A stretch of 55,364 nucleotides of DNA from an uncultured Verrucomicrobiota bacterium (lineage in GTDB: Bacteria > Verrucomicrobiota > Verrucomicrobiia > Limisphaerales > UBA9464): positions 1 to 55,364 of the forward strand of contig CAIWAH010000087.1 of assembly GCA_903910585.1 (NCBI GenBank), written 5' to 3'. The notes below the pieces were generated by a model. It saw nothing but the letters and a program-made list of their open reading frames with translations. It was not told where the DNA came from and did not search any database. Every line of letters begins with the position of its first letter. Within the stretch, counting starts at the first letter, position 1. Positions 35,008 through 43,980 of the stretch are shown here, one piece after another. The translations under genes and the position numbers were made by a program.

Positions 35008-35802
35008 TCAGTTGAACAGCCGCGTGAGGAACAGGGTGAGGAAGAAGTTGCTGATCAGGATCGTGATGCTGGCCGCGACCACCGCCTCGGTGGTCGCCCG
35101 GCCGACGCCTTCCGCCCCCTGCGGGCAGGTAAGTCCCTTGTAGCAGCTGATCATCGCGATGATGCCGCCGAACCAGGTGGCCTTGATCAGGCCGATTACC
35201 ACGTCGTGCGGTTCCGTGTAGCGGTTGATGTAGGCCAAATAGTAGGCGCCCTCGATGCCCAGCAGGTTGACGCCGACCATGTAGCTGGCCGCGATGCCGA
35301 CGACGATCGCCTCGGCAGTCAGCAGGGGGCCAGCGACCACGGCGGCGAGAAGGCGTGGCACGACCAGATAATCCACCGGATGGGTGGCGAGGGTGCGGAG
35401 CGCGTCAATCTGCTCGGTAACCTTCATCGTGCCCAGTTCCGCGGCCATGGCGGCTCCGACCCGGGCGGTGAGCATCAGGCCGGCGAGCACCGGTCCCAGC
35501 TCGCTCGACATGCCGACGCTCACGACGGCGCCGGTCGCGGTGTCCATCTTGACCTTGTGGAACTGAAAAAACGTCTGGGCGCACAGCACCATTCCGGTCG
35601 CCGCCCCGGTCGTGATGACCACGCTCTGGCTTTTGACCCCCACAAAGTAGAGTTGATCGATAAAGTCCCTCCAGGACGGCCGTTGGTGGCGCAGGGAGGC
35701 GATCGCCTCGCCGATCAGCTGGGAGAGTTCGCCCAGCTGTTCGAGGAAGGTGCGCACGCGACGTTGGACCAAAGAGAGCGGCATTGGCGCGCCGAGAGTC
35801 AT
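35008..35802 (-). CDS. mlaE: MlaE-family permease
   Basis: 264 aa from ATG 35802 (ATG 35784 is an alternative). Multipass membrane protein with the MlaE stretches SVGMSSELGPVLAGLMLTAR followed by VGAAMAAELGTMKVTEQIDAL, and TCPQGAEGVGRATTEAVV. Together with MlaF and MlaD it moves phospholipids between inner and outer membrane. First gene of its operon, divergent from the E2 gene. Confidence 0.93.
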   Translation of the reverse strand: MTLGAPMPLSLVQRRVRTFLEQLGELSQLIGEAIASLRHQRPSWRDFIDQLYFVGVKSQSVVITTGAATGMVLCAQTFFQFHKVKMDTATGAVVSVGMSSELGPVLAGLMLTARVGAAMAAELGTMKVTEQIDALRTLATHPVDYLVVPRLLAAVVAGPLLTAEAIVVGIAASYMVGVNLLGIEGAYYLAYINRYTEPHDVVIGLIKATWFGGIIAMISCYKGLTCPQGAEGVGRATTEAVVAASITILISNFFLTLFLTRLFN

Positions 35803-35900
35803 ATCTGCGGCTGTTCCGGCAACAGGTATTTGAAAACCCGACCAAAAAAGTCCGTTTGCCAGTCTCAGACTCTAAGCCAGACTTGCCGCTCAGATTTTCT

Positions 35901-37184
35901 ATGGATGTAAAACTCCCCAAAATCGGCGAAACGGCGGATTCCGGAACCGTCGCCAGCATACTGGTGAAGGTGGGTGACTCGGTCGAAGTCGGCCAGACCA
36001 TCATCGAACTCGAACAGGAGAAGGCGGTCGCGCCCATCGCGTCCACGGCCGCCGGCACGGTCACTGCCATCCTCGTCAAGGAAGGCCAAAAGATCACCGT
36101 GGGCACGGTCATTCTGTCCTTGGGTGGCGCCGGTGCGCCGGCCGCTCCCGCGGCGACTCCGGCCACCACGCCGACTTCGGCGGCTCCCGCCCGGCGGGCA
36201 GCCCGGGTGGTCGAAGTGGAAGAAGATGATTTCATTCCGGAAGATGCTGGCGAAGCCGGGCCGGAACCTGCCGCTTCGCCTTACGTGCGTAAAGTGGCCC
36301 GGGAACTGGGCATCCGGCTGGCCCGGGTGACCGGTTCAGGACCCGGCGGACGGGTCGTGGTCGCGGACCTGGCGCGGTATGTTTCCCGTTTGGAACGGGG
36401 CGTTGCGCGCGCCGGCCGGCATGCCGAGGAGCCCAAGGGCTTGGTCTTCGAGCCAGTGAATGTGGATTTTTCGCTGTTTGGACCGGTTTCCGCTGAGCCG
36501 CTCAGTCCGCTTCGCAAGGTGATTTCCGCGCGCATGGTGGAGAACAATGTTTCTCTCCCTCACGTCACCCAGTTCGACGAGGCCGACATGAGCCGGATCG
36601 AGGCTCTGCGCAAACAGTTCAAGGCGGCCTACGAGGCGGCCGGAGCCAAGCTCACCCCGACGCCGTTCATCATCAAGGCACTGGTCAACGCGCTGAAGAA
36701 GCACCCGAAGTTCAACGCCAGCGTCAACGAGGTCGCCGAAACGCTCGTGCTGAAGCACTACTGCCACATCGGCATCGCGGTGGACACCGATGCCGGCCTG
36801 CTGGTGCCGGTGCTGCGGGATGCCGACAAGAAGTCGCTGCTCGAACTCGCCAGGGAACTGGCGGCCATCGCGGAAAAGGCCCGCGATCGGAAGCTCGGGG
36901 CCGACGACATGAAGGGCGGTTCCTTCACGATCTCGAACCAGGGCGCCATCGGCGGCGGACATTTCACGCCGATCATCAACAAGCCCGAAGTCGCCATCCT
37001 GGGCATCGGCAAGACCTCGCTCAAACCGGCGGTCCTAGCCGACGGAAAGATTGAGGCCCGGCCGCTGATGCCGCTGACGGTCAGCTACGATCATCGGGTG
37101 ATTGACGGCGGGGCCGCGGCGCGGTTCACCGTCGATCTGGTGAAGGAACTTCAGGAATTCCCGGCCGAGGCTGCAGCCCTCTGA
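35901..37184 (+). CDS. E2 component (dihydrolipoyl acyltransferase) of a 2-oxoacid dehydrogenase
   Basis: 427 aa from ATG 35901. One lipoyl domain at 1-76 with probable lipoyl Lys41 (EQEKAVAPI), an Ala/Pro linker, the E1/E3-binding domain ASPYVRKVARELGIRLARVT, GSGPGG, then the acyltransferase domain with the catalytic SYDHRVIDGG (H398, D402). The family covers acetyl-, succinyl- and branched-chain transferases and I cannot assign the substrate. It is followed by the E3 gene 9 bp on; no E1 genes are linked here. Confidence 0.9.
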   Translation: MDVKLPKIGETADSGTVASILVKVGDSVEVGQTIIELEQEKAVAPIASTAAGTVTAILVKEGQKITVGTVILSLGGAGAPAAPAATPATTPTSAAPARRAARVVEVEEDDFIPEDAGEAGPEPAASPYVRKVARELGIRLARVTGSGPGGRVVVADLARYVSRLERGVARAGRHAEEPKGLVFEPVNVDFSLFGPVSAEPLSPLRKVISARMVENNVSLPHVTQFDEADMSRIEALRKQFKAAYEAAGAKLTPTPFIIKALVNALKKHPKFNASVNEVAETLVLKHYCHIGIAVDTDAGLLVPVLRDADKKSLLELARELAAIAEKARDRKLGADDMKGGSFTISNQGAIGGGHFTPIINKPEVAILGIGKTSLKPAVLADGKIEARPLMPLTVSYDHRVIDGGAAARFTVDLVKELQEFPAEAAAL

Positions 37185-37193
37185 TTTCAGACC

Positions 37194-38621
37194 ATGGACC
37201 CCATTCAAACGGAGATCGTTGTCGTCGGTGCCGGCCCGGGCGGATACGCAGCGGCGTTCTATGCGGCCGACCTCGGCAAAAAGGTCATTCTGGTCGAGCG
37301 CGACCCGCGCCTCGGCGGCGTCTGCATGAACCGCGGTTGCATACCTTCCAAGGCCCTGCTCAACGCGTCCCATGCCATCCACACGGCCAAGGAATCGGCC
37401 AAGCGCGGCATCAGCTTCGGTGAGCCGAAGCTGGACCTCGACGCCCTGCGGGCCTGGAAGAACTCGATTCTGGAACGCCTTGGCGGCGGCATCGCCAGTC
37501 TGGCCAAGATGCGCGGCGTGACCGTGATGCACGGCCGGGGTCACTTCGAGGACTCCAACACGCTGCGGGTCGAAGTCGAGGGGCAGGGGAACCAGTTCAT
37601 CCGCTTTGAGAAGGGGATCGTCGCGATCGGTTCCAAGCCGGCGTTGCCGCGCGCCTTTGATCTCGGCAATCCGCGGGTTATGACCTCGACCGAGGCGCTC
37701 GAACTTCCGGATATTCCGGAAAACCTGCTGGTGATCGGCGGCGGTTACATCGGCATGGAGCTGGGCACGGTTTACGCCACGCTGGGCTCCAAAGTCACGG
37801 TCATCGAGGCACTGGACGCGATCTTGGCCGGGGCCGACCCGGACCTCGCCCGACCCGTCGCGTTGTATGCCAAGAAGGCGTTCAAGGAAGTCCGGCTGAA
37901 ATCCAAGGTGCTGGAGATGAAGACGGCCGGAAAGCAGATCAAGGTCGTTAGCGAGTTCAATGGCGAGAAGCTCGAGGAACTCTACGACCGCGTGCTGGTT
38001 TCCGTGGGCCGCGCTCCGAACGGGGCGGACTTGGGCTTGGAGAACACCAAGGTCGAGCGCGACGAAAAGGGGTTCATCAAGGTGGACGAGCGCATGCAGA
38101 CCACCGACCCGAACATCTGCGCCATCGGCGACATTGCCGGCGGGATCCTGCTCGCCCACAAGGCCAGCAAGGAAGCCCGCATCGCGGTGGAGAACATCGC
38201 CGGTGACGGCGGGGCCGTGAACCGCGATTACGCACTGCCCGCAGTCGTCTTCACCGATCCGGAAGTGGCCTGGGTCGGTCTGACCGAACAGGAGGCCAAG
38301 GCGAAGAACATCGCGGTGGAGATCGCCAAGTTCCCGTGGGGCGCCTCCGGTCGTGCGCTGACCTACGATCGGGTGGACGGATTGACCAAGCTGGTGCTCG
38401 AACCGGGCACGCACCGCATTCTCGGCGTGGGCCTCGTTGGCCACGGCGCCGGCGAGCTCATCGGCGAAGGCGCGGTCCTTGTGGAGATGCAGGCGACGGC
38501 CGAGGACTTGGCCGCCATCGTGCATCCGCATCCGACGCTGTCGGAAACGATCCTGGAGTCGGCCGAAGTGTTCTTCGGCCACGCGACGCACGTCTTCAGC
38601 AAGAAGAAGGCAGCCCACTGA
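37194..38621 (+). CDS. lpdA: Dihydrolipoyl dehydrogenase (E3)
   Basis: 475 aa. FAD motif VVVGAGPGGYAAAF, redox disulfide C44/C49 in GGVCMNRGCIPSK, NAD motif LVIGGGYIGMELGTVYATLG, FAD-binding ICAIGDIAGG, and the C-terminal active-site HPHPTLSE (His-Glu). It reoxidises the lipoamide of the adjacent E2 with NAD. Confidence 0.96.
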   Translation: MDPIQTEIVVVGAGPGGYAAAFYAADLGKKVILVERDPRLGGVCMNRGCIPSKALLNASHAIHTAKESAKRGISFGEPKLDLDALRAWKNSILERLGGGIASLAKMRGVTVMHGRGHFEDSNTLRVEVEGQGNQFIRFEKGIVAIGSKPALPRAFDLGNPRVMTSTEALELPDIPENLLVIGGGYIGMELGTVYATLGSKVTVIEALDAILAGADPDLARPVALYAKKAFKEVRLKSKVLEMKTAGKQIKVVSEFNGEKLEELYDRVLVSVGRAPNGADLGLENTKVERDEKGFIKVDERMQTTDPNICAIGDIAGGILLAHKASKEARIAVENIAGDGGAVNRDYALPAVVFTDPEVAWVGLTEQEAKAKNIAVEIAKFPWGASGRALTYDRVDGLTKLVLEPGTHRILGVGLVGHGAGELIGEGAVLVEMQATAEDLAAIVHPHPTLSETILESAEVFFGHATHVFSKKKAAH

Positions 38622-38882
38622 ACTGGCGCCGCGGTTGACATTGCGCCGCGGAATGCCGAACTCTCGCCGCCCTGTGACGAAAACCACGCCCGCAATGTTG
38701 CTCGCCGCGCCGAACTGCGCGGTAGTGCTCATTGCTGCCTGGCCGATGGCCAAATGGGCCATTCGCATGGCCGGGAAGGCGGGACTTCGTTTAACAGACC
38801 CAAGACTGACTGATTCAAGAACCCGCCGCTGATGCCGGCGGGTTTTTTGTTTCCGCCGCCAGTTTCGGGCCGTTCATACCCA
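38622..38882 (+). other. Structured non-coding stretch between lpdA and the EamA gene
   Basis: 261 bp without a credible gene. It contains TTGACA at 38635-38640 (the -10 at 17 bp is poor), a hairpin CCGCGC-N6-GCGCGG at 38705-38722, and a three-part repeat ATGGCC (38746-38751), GGCCAT (38757-38762), ATGGCC (38767-38772) in which the middle arm can pair with either outer arm. It ends in the terminator at 38820-38848, 35 bp before the EamA start. It could be a regulatory leader of the exporter, a small RNA, or just the 3' end of the lpdA transcript. It matches no riboswitch class I know. Confidence 0.4.
38820..38848 (+). terminator. Rho-independent terminator upstream of the EamA gene
   Basis: 9-bp stem AACCCGCCG / CGGCGGGTT with a 7-nt loop and a run of six T (38843-38848). 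The position fits either the end of the E2-lpdA transcript or a leader attenuator for the exporter. Confidence 0.8.
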
Positions 38883-39812
38883 ATGAAAGACCAACTGCCT
38901 CCATCCACCCACCGGCCACCACGGTCGCTGGTGCTGCTGGCCTTCGCGGCGCTCTACCTGATCTGGGGCTCGACCTACCTGGCCATCCGGATCGGGGTCG
39001 AGACGTTGCCGCCGTTCCTGCTGGGCGGGGTGCGTTTCGCGGTCGCGGGCGCCGTGCTGTTGCTGCTGCTCAAATTGCGCGGAATGCCCTGGCCGACGTG
39101 GGTTCAGGCGCGGAATTCGCTCGGTGCCGGGGCGGTCATGCTGCTCGGCGGCAACGGCCTCGTGATCTGGGCGGAACAGCATGTTTCCTCCAGCTTCGCC
39201 GCCCTGTTTATCGCCTCGGTCCCGGTGTGGTTTGCGGTGTTCGACTGGGCCCGCCCGGGCGGCACGCGGCCACCGTGGCATGTCTGGGCGGGAATCGCCC
39301 TCGGCCTTGTGGGGGTGGGCTTTCTGGTGCTCAGGCAGGAAACCGGCGTCGCCGGCATCCACTGGGGCGGGGCGGTGGCGTTGCTGCTGGCGACAATCAG
39401 TTGGGCGTTGGGGTCCATGCTCGCGAAGCACAGCGCCAAGCCGGCGTCGCCCTGGATGGGCGCCGCCCTGCAGATGCTCGGCGGCGGGTTGGTGATGTGT
39501 GTGGTCGCGGTCGGCCGCGGCGAAGTCGGGCAGTTCAATGCGGCGGCAGTTTCCTCGGCTTCGCTTCTGGCGATGGCCTACCTCATTGTGTTCGGTTCGT
39601 GGATTGCGTTCAGCGCCTACGTCTGGCTGCTGGGGGTGGTGTCACCGGCCAAGGTGTCCACCTTTGCCTACGTGAATCCGGTCATCGCGGTGTTTCTCGG
39701 CTGGGCGCTGCTCGGCGAAACGGTGACGCCGCCCATGCTGTTCGCAGCGGCCATCATTGTGCTGGCCGTCGTCATCCTCACCTGGCCGCGCCAGGCGCCT
39801 GTTCGCACCTGA
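38883..39812 (+). CDS. EamA/DMT-family exporter (YedA-like)
   Basis: 309 aa from ATG 38883. About ten membrane helices in two EamA repeats: [20 protein letters not shown] with LLGGVRF in the first, and [12 protein letters not shown] ... [19 protein letters not shown] in the second. Drug/metabolite transporter family; the wording near the N-terminus is close to E. coli YedA. Substrate unknown. Confidence 0.9.
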   Translation: MKDQLPPSTHRPPRSLVLLAFAALYLIWGSTYLAIRIGVETLPPFLLGGVRFAVAGAVLLLLLKLRGMPWPTWVQARNSLGAGAVMLLGGNGLVIWAEQHVSSSFAALFIASVPVWFAVFDWARPGGTRPPWHVWAGIALGLVGVGFLVLRQETGVAGIHWGGAVALLLATISWALGSMLAKHSAKPASPWMGAALQMLGGGLVMCVVAVGRGEVGQFNAAAVSSASLLAMAYLIVFGSWIAFSAYVWLLGVVSPAKVSTFAYVNPVIAVFLGWALLGETVTPPMLFAAAIIVLAVVILTWPRQAPVRT

Positions 39813-39882
39813 TTTCCTCCATGACTGCGGCTCCGGTCTGCCGGCTTCCCAAGCGTTTCCAACCCCATTAGCCTCCCTCACC

Positions 39883-40452
39883 ATGCTGCTGGTCATAGAC
39901 AACTACGACTCGTTCACCTTCAACCTCGTCCAATATCTGGGCGAGATGGGCGTGGACATGCAGGTCCACCGCAACGACCAGATCAGCGTCGAACAGGCCC
40001 TGGCCCTCCAGCCCGAGCGGGTGCTGATCTCGCCGGGGCCGTGCTCGCCCCGGGAGGCCGGCCTCTCGAACGAGCTGATCCGCGCGTTCGCCGAACGCCG
40101 CATTCCGATTCTGGGCGTTTGCCTCGGCCACCAGTGCATCGCCCACACGTTCGGGGCTTCGGTCGTGGTCAACTACCGGATGATGCACGGCAAGACCTCG
40201 CCGATTCACCACAACGGCAAGGACCTCTTCGCCGGCATGCCGAATCCGTTCAACGCGACCCGCTACCATTCGCTGGTGGCCAAACGGGACACGGTCCCCC
40301 CGGAACTGGAGGTCACCGCGTGGACGGCCGAGGACGAGATCATGGGACTGAAGCACCGGACCCTGCCCATCTGGGGCGTGCAGTTTCATCCGGAAAGCAT
40401 CCTGACCGAAAGCGGCCGGACGCTGCTCGCGAACTTCCTCAAGCTCAACTGA
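39883..40452 (+). CDS. pabA/trpG: Glutamine amidotransferase of anthranilate/aminodeoxychorismate synthase
   Basis: 189 aa from ATG 39883. Triad: C80 in [10 protein letters not shown], and H169 and E171 in GVQFHPESI. The start [20 protein letters not shown] and ISPGPCSP are hallmarks of TrpG/PabA. It supplies ammonia for anthranilate or aminodeoxychorismate. The partner subunit is not in the window, so the choice between the two pathways, or dual use, cannot be made. Confidence 0.93.
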   Translation: MLLVIDNYDSFTFNLVQYLGEMGVDMQVHRNDQISVEQALALQPERVLISPGPCSPREAGLSNELIRAFAERRIPILGVCLGHQCIAHTFGASVVVNYRMMHGKTSPIHHNGKDLFAGMPNPFNATRYHSLVAKRDTVPPELEVTAWTAEDEIMGLKHRTLPIWGVQFHPESILTESGRTLLANFLKLN

Positions 40453-40463
40453 CCGACTCTTTC

Positions 40464-42245
40464 GTGCCGACTTCAGCCCAGTTTTCCTCCCATGCCGGCG
40501 AGCGGGCCTATCCGGGCATCGCGGCCGCCGGAGGCGTCGTCCATGCGCGGGTGCTGGTGATCGGCCACGGACCGGCCGAGCTGCCCGAACGCGAGCTGGA
40601 CGCCTCTGAAGTGCCCGGTGAACTCGATCGCTTCCAGCGCGCGCTCATGGAAACCCGCGAGGAATTGCACGCCGTCCAGCGGCAGGTGTCGTCTGCGATG
40701 GGGGCCAAGGAGGCGGAGATCTTCGAGACCCAACTGCTCGTGCTGGACGATCCGACGCTTCTCGACGAGGTGAACCGCGGCATCGCGGAACGCCGGCGCA
40801 ACGCCGAGGCCGCGTTTCACGAAGTGGCCGGCAAATACGCCGACGCGTTGGCGGCGGTGGACGACGACTATCTGCGCGAGCGGGCCGCCGATGTTCGGGA
40901 TGTCGCTCACCGGGTGTTGAACAACCTGATGGGCGTAGCGTCCGCCTCCGACCTGAGCCGGCTGACCGAGCCCGTGATCGTGGTGGCGCCGGACCTGTCG
41001 CCGAGCACGACGGCGGTGCTGGACCGGACGAAAGTGCTAGGCTTTGCCACGGATGGCGGTGGCCAGACCAGCCACACGGCCATCATGGCCCGCAAACTCC
41101 GGATTCCGGCGGTCGTCGGGCTCTGGCAGGCCACGCGCCACGTCCGGTCCGGCGAATACGCGCTGCTCGATGGCCACAGCGGCACGCTGATCCTCAACCC
41201 GACCGACGCGACGCTGTTCCAATACGGCCAGATTCGGGAACGCCGGGCGGCGTTTGAGCAACGGCTCCGCGACCTGCGGGAGCAGCCGGCGGTCACCTTC
41301 GATGGCTCGAAGATCATCCTCGCCGCCAACATCGATGACCCGGCCGATGCCGCGGCAGTGAAGGAGGCGGGGGCCGAAGGGGTCGGGCTGTTCCGCACGG
41401 AATTCCTGTTCCTCAAATCGTCGGAAGCGCCGGACGAAGAAGCCCAATTCGCCGCCTACCGTGAAGCCGCGGCCGCCCTTGCGCCGGCCGGGGTCGTGAT
41501 CCGGACGCTGGACCTCGGCGGCGACAAGCTCCCGGCCGAGGACGCGCACCGCGAGGAGAATCCCTTTCTCGGTTGGCGGGCCATCCGCATCAGTCTCGAC
41601 CGGCCGGCGCAGTTCAAGCAGCAGTTGCGCGCCATCCTGCGGGCGAGCGCCCACGGCAACGTGAAGCTGATGTATCCGATGATCTCGTCCCTCGACGAGC
41701 TGCTGGCGGCGAACGCGCTGCTGGACGAATGCCGGCAGGAACTCCGCAGTGCCGGCGTGCCGTTCGACGAGCAGATGGAGGTCGGCATGATGATCGAGGT
41801 GCCTTCAGCCGCACTCATTGCGCCGCTGCTCGCGCCCCATGTGAAGTTCTTCAGCTTCGGCACGAACGACCTCACCCAATACACGATTGCGGTGGACCGC
41901 ATGAACGAACGCGTGGCCCACCTGCATCAGGTTTCGCATCCCGGCGTGCTGCGTCTCATGCAGATGACCATCGAGGCGGCCCGCGAGCACGGCTGCTGGG
42001 TGGGTGTCTGTGGCGAGGCCGCGGGCGATCCCGCGGTCATTCCGCTGTTTGTCGGGCTGGGCGTCCAGGAACTCAGTGCCACTCCCGCGGTCGTGCCGGC
42101 AGCGAAATTTCTCGTCCGGCGGCTGAAGGTGGACGAAGCCCGCGCGATGACCGCCGAGGCGATCCGCACGGGCACCGCCAAGGGCGCCTACGAACGCTCG
42201 CTGGCCCTGGCCCGGCAGGTGGCGCCGGAGCTGTTCCCGACCTGA
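40464..42245 (+). CDS. ptsI: PTS enzyme I (phosphoenolpyruvate-protein phosphotransferase)
   Basis: 593 aa from GTG 40464, 12 nt after pabA. Phosphorylated His204 in GGGQTSHTAIMARKL, PEP-binding FRTEFLFLKS and DLGGDKLP, EVGMMIEVPSAAL, SFGTNDLTQYTIAVDR and the catalytic C516 in VGVCGEAAGDP. It takes phosphate from PEP to HPr. No ptsH or enzyme II gene is linked; in such genomes it often serves a regulatory or incomplete PTS. Confidence 0.94.
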   Translation: MPTSAQFSSHAGERAYPGIAAAGGVVHARVLVIGHGPAELPERELDASEVPGELDRFQRALMETREELHAVQRQVSSAMGAKEAEIFETQLLVLDDPTLLDEVNRGIAERRRNAEAAFHEVAGKYADALAAVDDDYLRERAADVRDVAHRVLNNLMGVASASDLSRLTEPVIVVAPDLSPSTTAVLDRTKVLGFATDGGGQTSHTAIMARKLRIPAVVGLWQATRHVRSGEYALLDGHSGTLILNPTDATLFQYGQIRERRAAFEQRLRDLREQPAVTFDGSKIILAANIDDPADAAAVKEAGAEGVGLFRTEFLFLKSSEAPDEEAQFAAYREAAAALAPAGVVIRTLDLGGDKLPAEDAHREENPFLGWRAIRISLDRPAQFKQQLRAILRASAHGNVKLMYPMISSLDELLAANALLDECRQELRSAGVPFDEQMEVGMMIEVPSAALIAPLLAPHVKFFSFGTNDLTQYTIAVDRMNERVAHLHQVSHPGVLRLMQMTIEAAREHGCWVGVCGEAAGDPAVIPLFVGLGVQELSATPAVVPAAKFLVRRLKVDEARAMTAEAIRTGTAKGAYERSLALARQVAPELFPT

Positions 42246-42264
42246 GGGCTGCCCGGCGGCGCTT

Positions 42265-43008
42265 GTGTCGGATGGCGCCTTCGCGGACGCTGCGGCGGTG
42301 GAATCCTCGACTTCCTCCGATTCGCTGCGGGACCGGCCGTTGCCGTATCCATTGGTGATGGAGGAGACTGAGATCGCGTCCCTCAAACCGGAACAGCTGG
42401 ATGGGCTGCTCAATCTCGGCTGGCGGCATTTCGGGCGGACCTTCTTCCGCTATTCGCTGTTCGTCGGTCAGGCCAAGCTCCGTTGGGTGCAGCCGGTGCG
42501 GGTGGACCTGCCGCGCTGCGAGCTGACGGCCAGCCAGCGCCGGATCCGCCGTCGGAATGCGGACCTCGCCGTCCGGGCCGGACCCGCCGTGCTCGACGCC
42601 GAGCGCGAAGCGGTGTTCCGGCGGCATCGCACCCGCTTCGAGGAGGATCCGCCACCGTCGTTGGCCGGATATCTCGGGGACGACCTGGCGGCGTATCCGT
42701 GCTCGCTGGTGGAAATCACCGCCCGCCTCGGCGGCCGCCTCGTCGCGGCCAGCTACCTGGATGTGGGGCGGGAATGCGTTTCCAGCGTCTATGCGATCTT
42801 TGAACCGGAATTTTCCGTCCGCAGCCTTGGCATCGCGACGATGATCTGGGAGATGGACGAGGCCCGGCGCCGCGGGGCGCGTTATTATCATCCGGGCTAT
42901 GCGTTCCACGACTGCCCTTCGATGGACTACAAGAAGCAGTTCCGCGCTTCCGAATGGTTCGACTGGCAAAGCGGTTGGCGTTCGCTGGAGCGACCTCAGC
43001 GGAGATAG
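42265..43008 (+). CDS. Arginyl/leucyl-tRNA-protein transferase-like protein (ATE_C domain only)
   Basis: 247 aa from GTG 42265; ATG 42358 is an in-frame alternative giving a shorter tail. The C-terminal half follows the ATE_C GNAT-type fold: VSSVYAIFEPEFSVRSLGIA, then IWEMDEARRRGARYYHPGY and the terminal MDYKKQFRASEWFDWQSGW. The N-terminal Cys-containing ATE_N domain of Ate1/Bpt enzymes is absent. Such enzymes add amino acids to protein N-termini for the N-end rule; whether this shortened form is active is uncertain. Its 3' end overlaps flgL by 13 bp, tail to tail. Confidence 0.75.
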   Translation: MSDGAFADAAAVESSTSSDSLRDRPLPYPLVMEETEIASLKPEQLDGLLNLGWRHFGRTFFRYSLFVGQAKLRWVQPVRVDLPRCELTASQRRIRRRNADLAVRAGPAVLDAEREAVFRRHRTRFEEDPPPSLAGYLGDDLAAYPCSLVEITARLGGRLVAASYLDVGRECVSSVYAIFEPEFSVRSLGIATMIWEMDEARRRGARYYHPGYAFHDCPSMDYKKQFRASEWFDWQSGWRSLERPQRR

Positions 43009-43931
43009 TCCATCAGGGACAGGTTCATCAGCTTGGAGGCGCTCTGGAGCGTGGCCTGGTAGGCGGTCTGGGTCTCGTTGAGGCGCACCAGCGTTTCGGC
43101 CAGGTCGGCGTCAGCGGTGCGGGAAGTCTCGCCGGCGAGTTCCGTGCTGAGGCTGGTGGCGGAAGCATCGGCGGCTTCCAGTTGGGACAGCGTCGCGCCG
43201 TATTCACCCAGATGGTAAATCAGGTTGTCCTCGTCCGCCGCCAGTTCGGCGCGGTTGGTGTCGGCGATCTCCTGCTTGTTTCCGGCCAGCAGATTGTCCC
43301 GGAGGGAGATCAGGTGGTTGAAGAAGTCCGCGCCGTGGCGGCTGTCGGCCACGAGTCCGCGTGGTCCGTCACCCGTGGAGTTGGCCCCGGGAACATTGGC
43401 GGTCACCGACACGCCGGCCGCGATCTCCGTCGGATTTCCCGACGTGTTCCCTTGGAAGGTGACGGCCGTGACCTGGCCGGTGGCGTCGGTCTCGACCGTG
43501 AAGGGCGGCTGGTCGGTCTTGGTGCCGCCGAAGAGATAACTGTCGCCCTGTTTGCGGTTCAGCTCGCTCACGGCCTGGTTGATGAGTTTGTTGACCTCGG
43601 TCGCGTAGGTGCGGAGCTGCTCGGGCGTTTTCAGGCCGTCTGCCAGCGTGGCGATTTCGCCGGCCCGGTTGGACACCTTTTGGACCGCCCGGAGACCGGA
43701 GTAGCCGGCATTTGTGGCGTCCTGTAGCCGGCCGATGTTCTTCTGATATTGGGCGACGGTGCCAGCCTGGGCCTGCAGGTCGAGCAGCCGCCTCGCGGCG
43801 ACTGGATCGTCCGCGACGGTCTGGAGCCGTTTGCCGCTGGCCGCCTCGGTCTGGAGCCGCTCCTGCCGGGTGGAAAGCTTGCCGAGCTGGTTGATCAGCG
43901 AATTCGAGAACTGGTTGGTCGCGACGCGCAT
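42996..43931 (-). CDS. flgL: Flagellar hook-filament junction protein FlgL
   Basis: 311 aa. N-terminal MRVATNQFSNSLINQLGKLS, the flagellin-like heptads with SGKRLQTVADDPVAARRLLD, and the C-terminal helix TQTAYQATLQSASKLMNLSL. It joins the hook (via FlgK) to the filament. Last gene of the flagellar operon. Confidence 0.93.
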   Translation of the reverse strand: MRVATNQFSNSLINQLGKLSTRQERLQTEAASGKRLQTVADDPVAARRLLDLQAQAGTVAQYQKNIGRLQDATNAGYSGLRAVQKVSNRAGEIATLADGLKTPEQLRTYATEVNKLINQAVSELNRKQGDSYLFGGTKTDQPPFTVETDATGQVTAVTFQGNTSGNPTEIAAGVSVTANVPGANSTGDGPRGLVADSRHGADFFNHLISLRDNLLAGNKQEIADTNRAELAADEDNLIYHLGEYGATLSQLEAADASATSLSTELAGETSRTADADLAETLVRLNETQTAYQATLQSASKLMNLSLMDYLR

Positions 43932-43980
43932 GGACTGGTCCCTCCGGTGATGTGCTCCTCAGCGGGCGTTCGGAAGCGGG

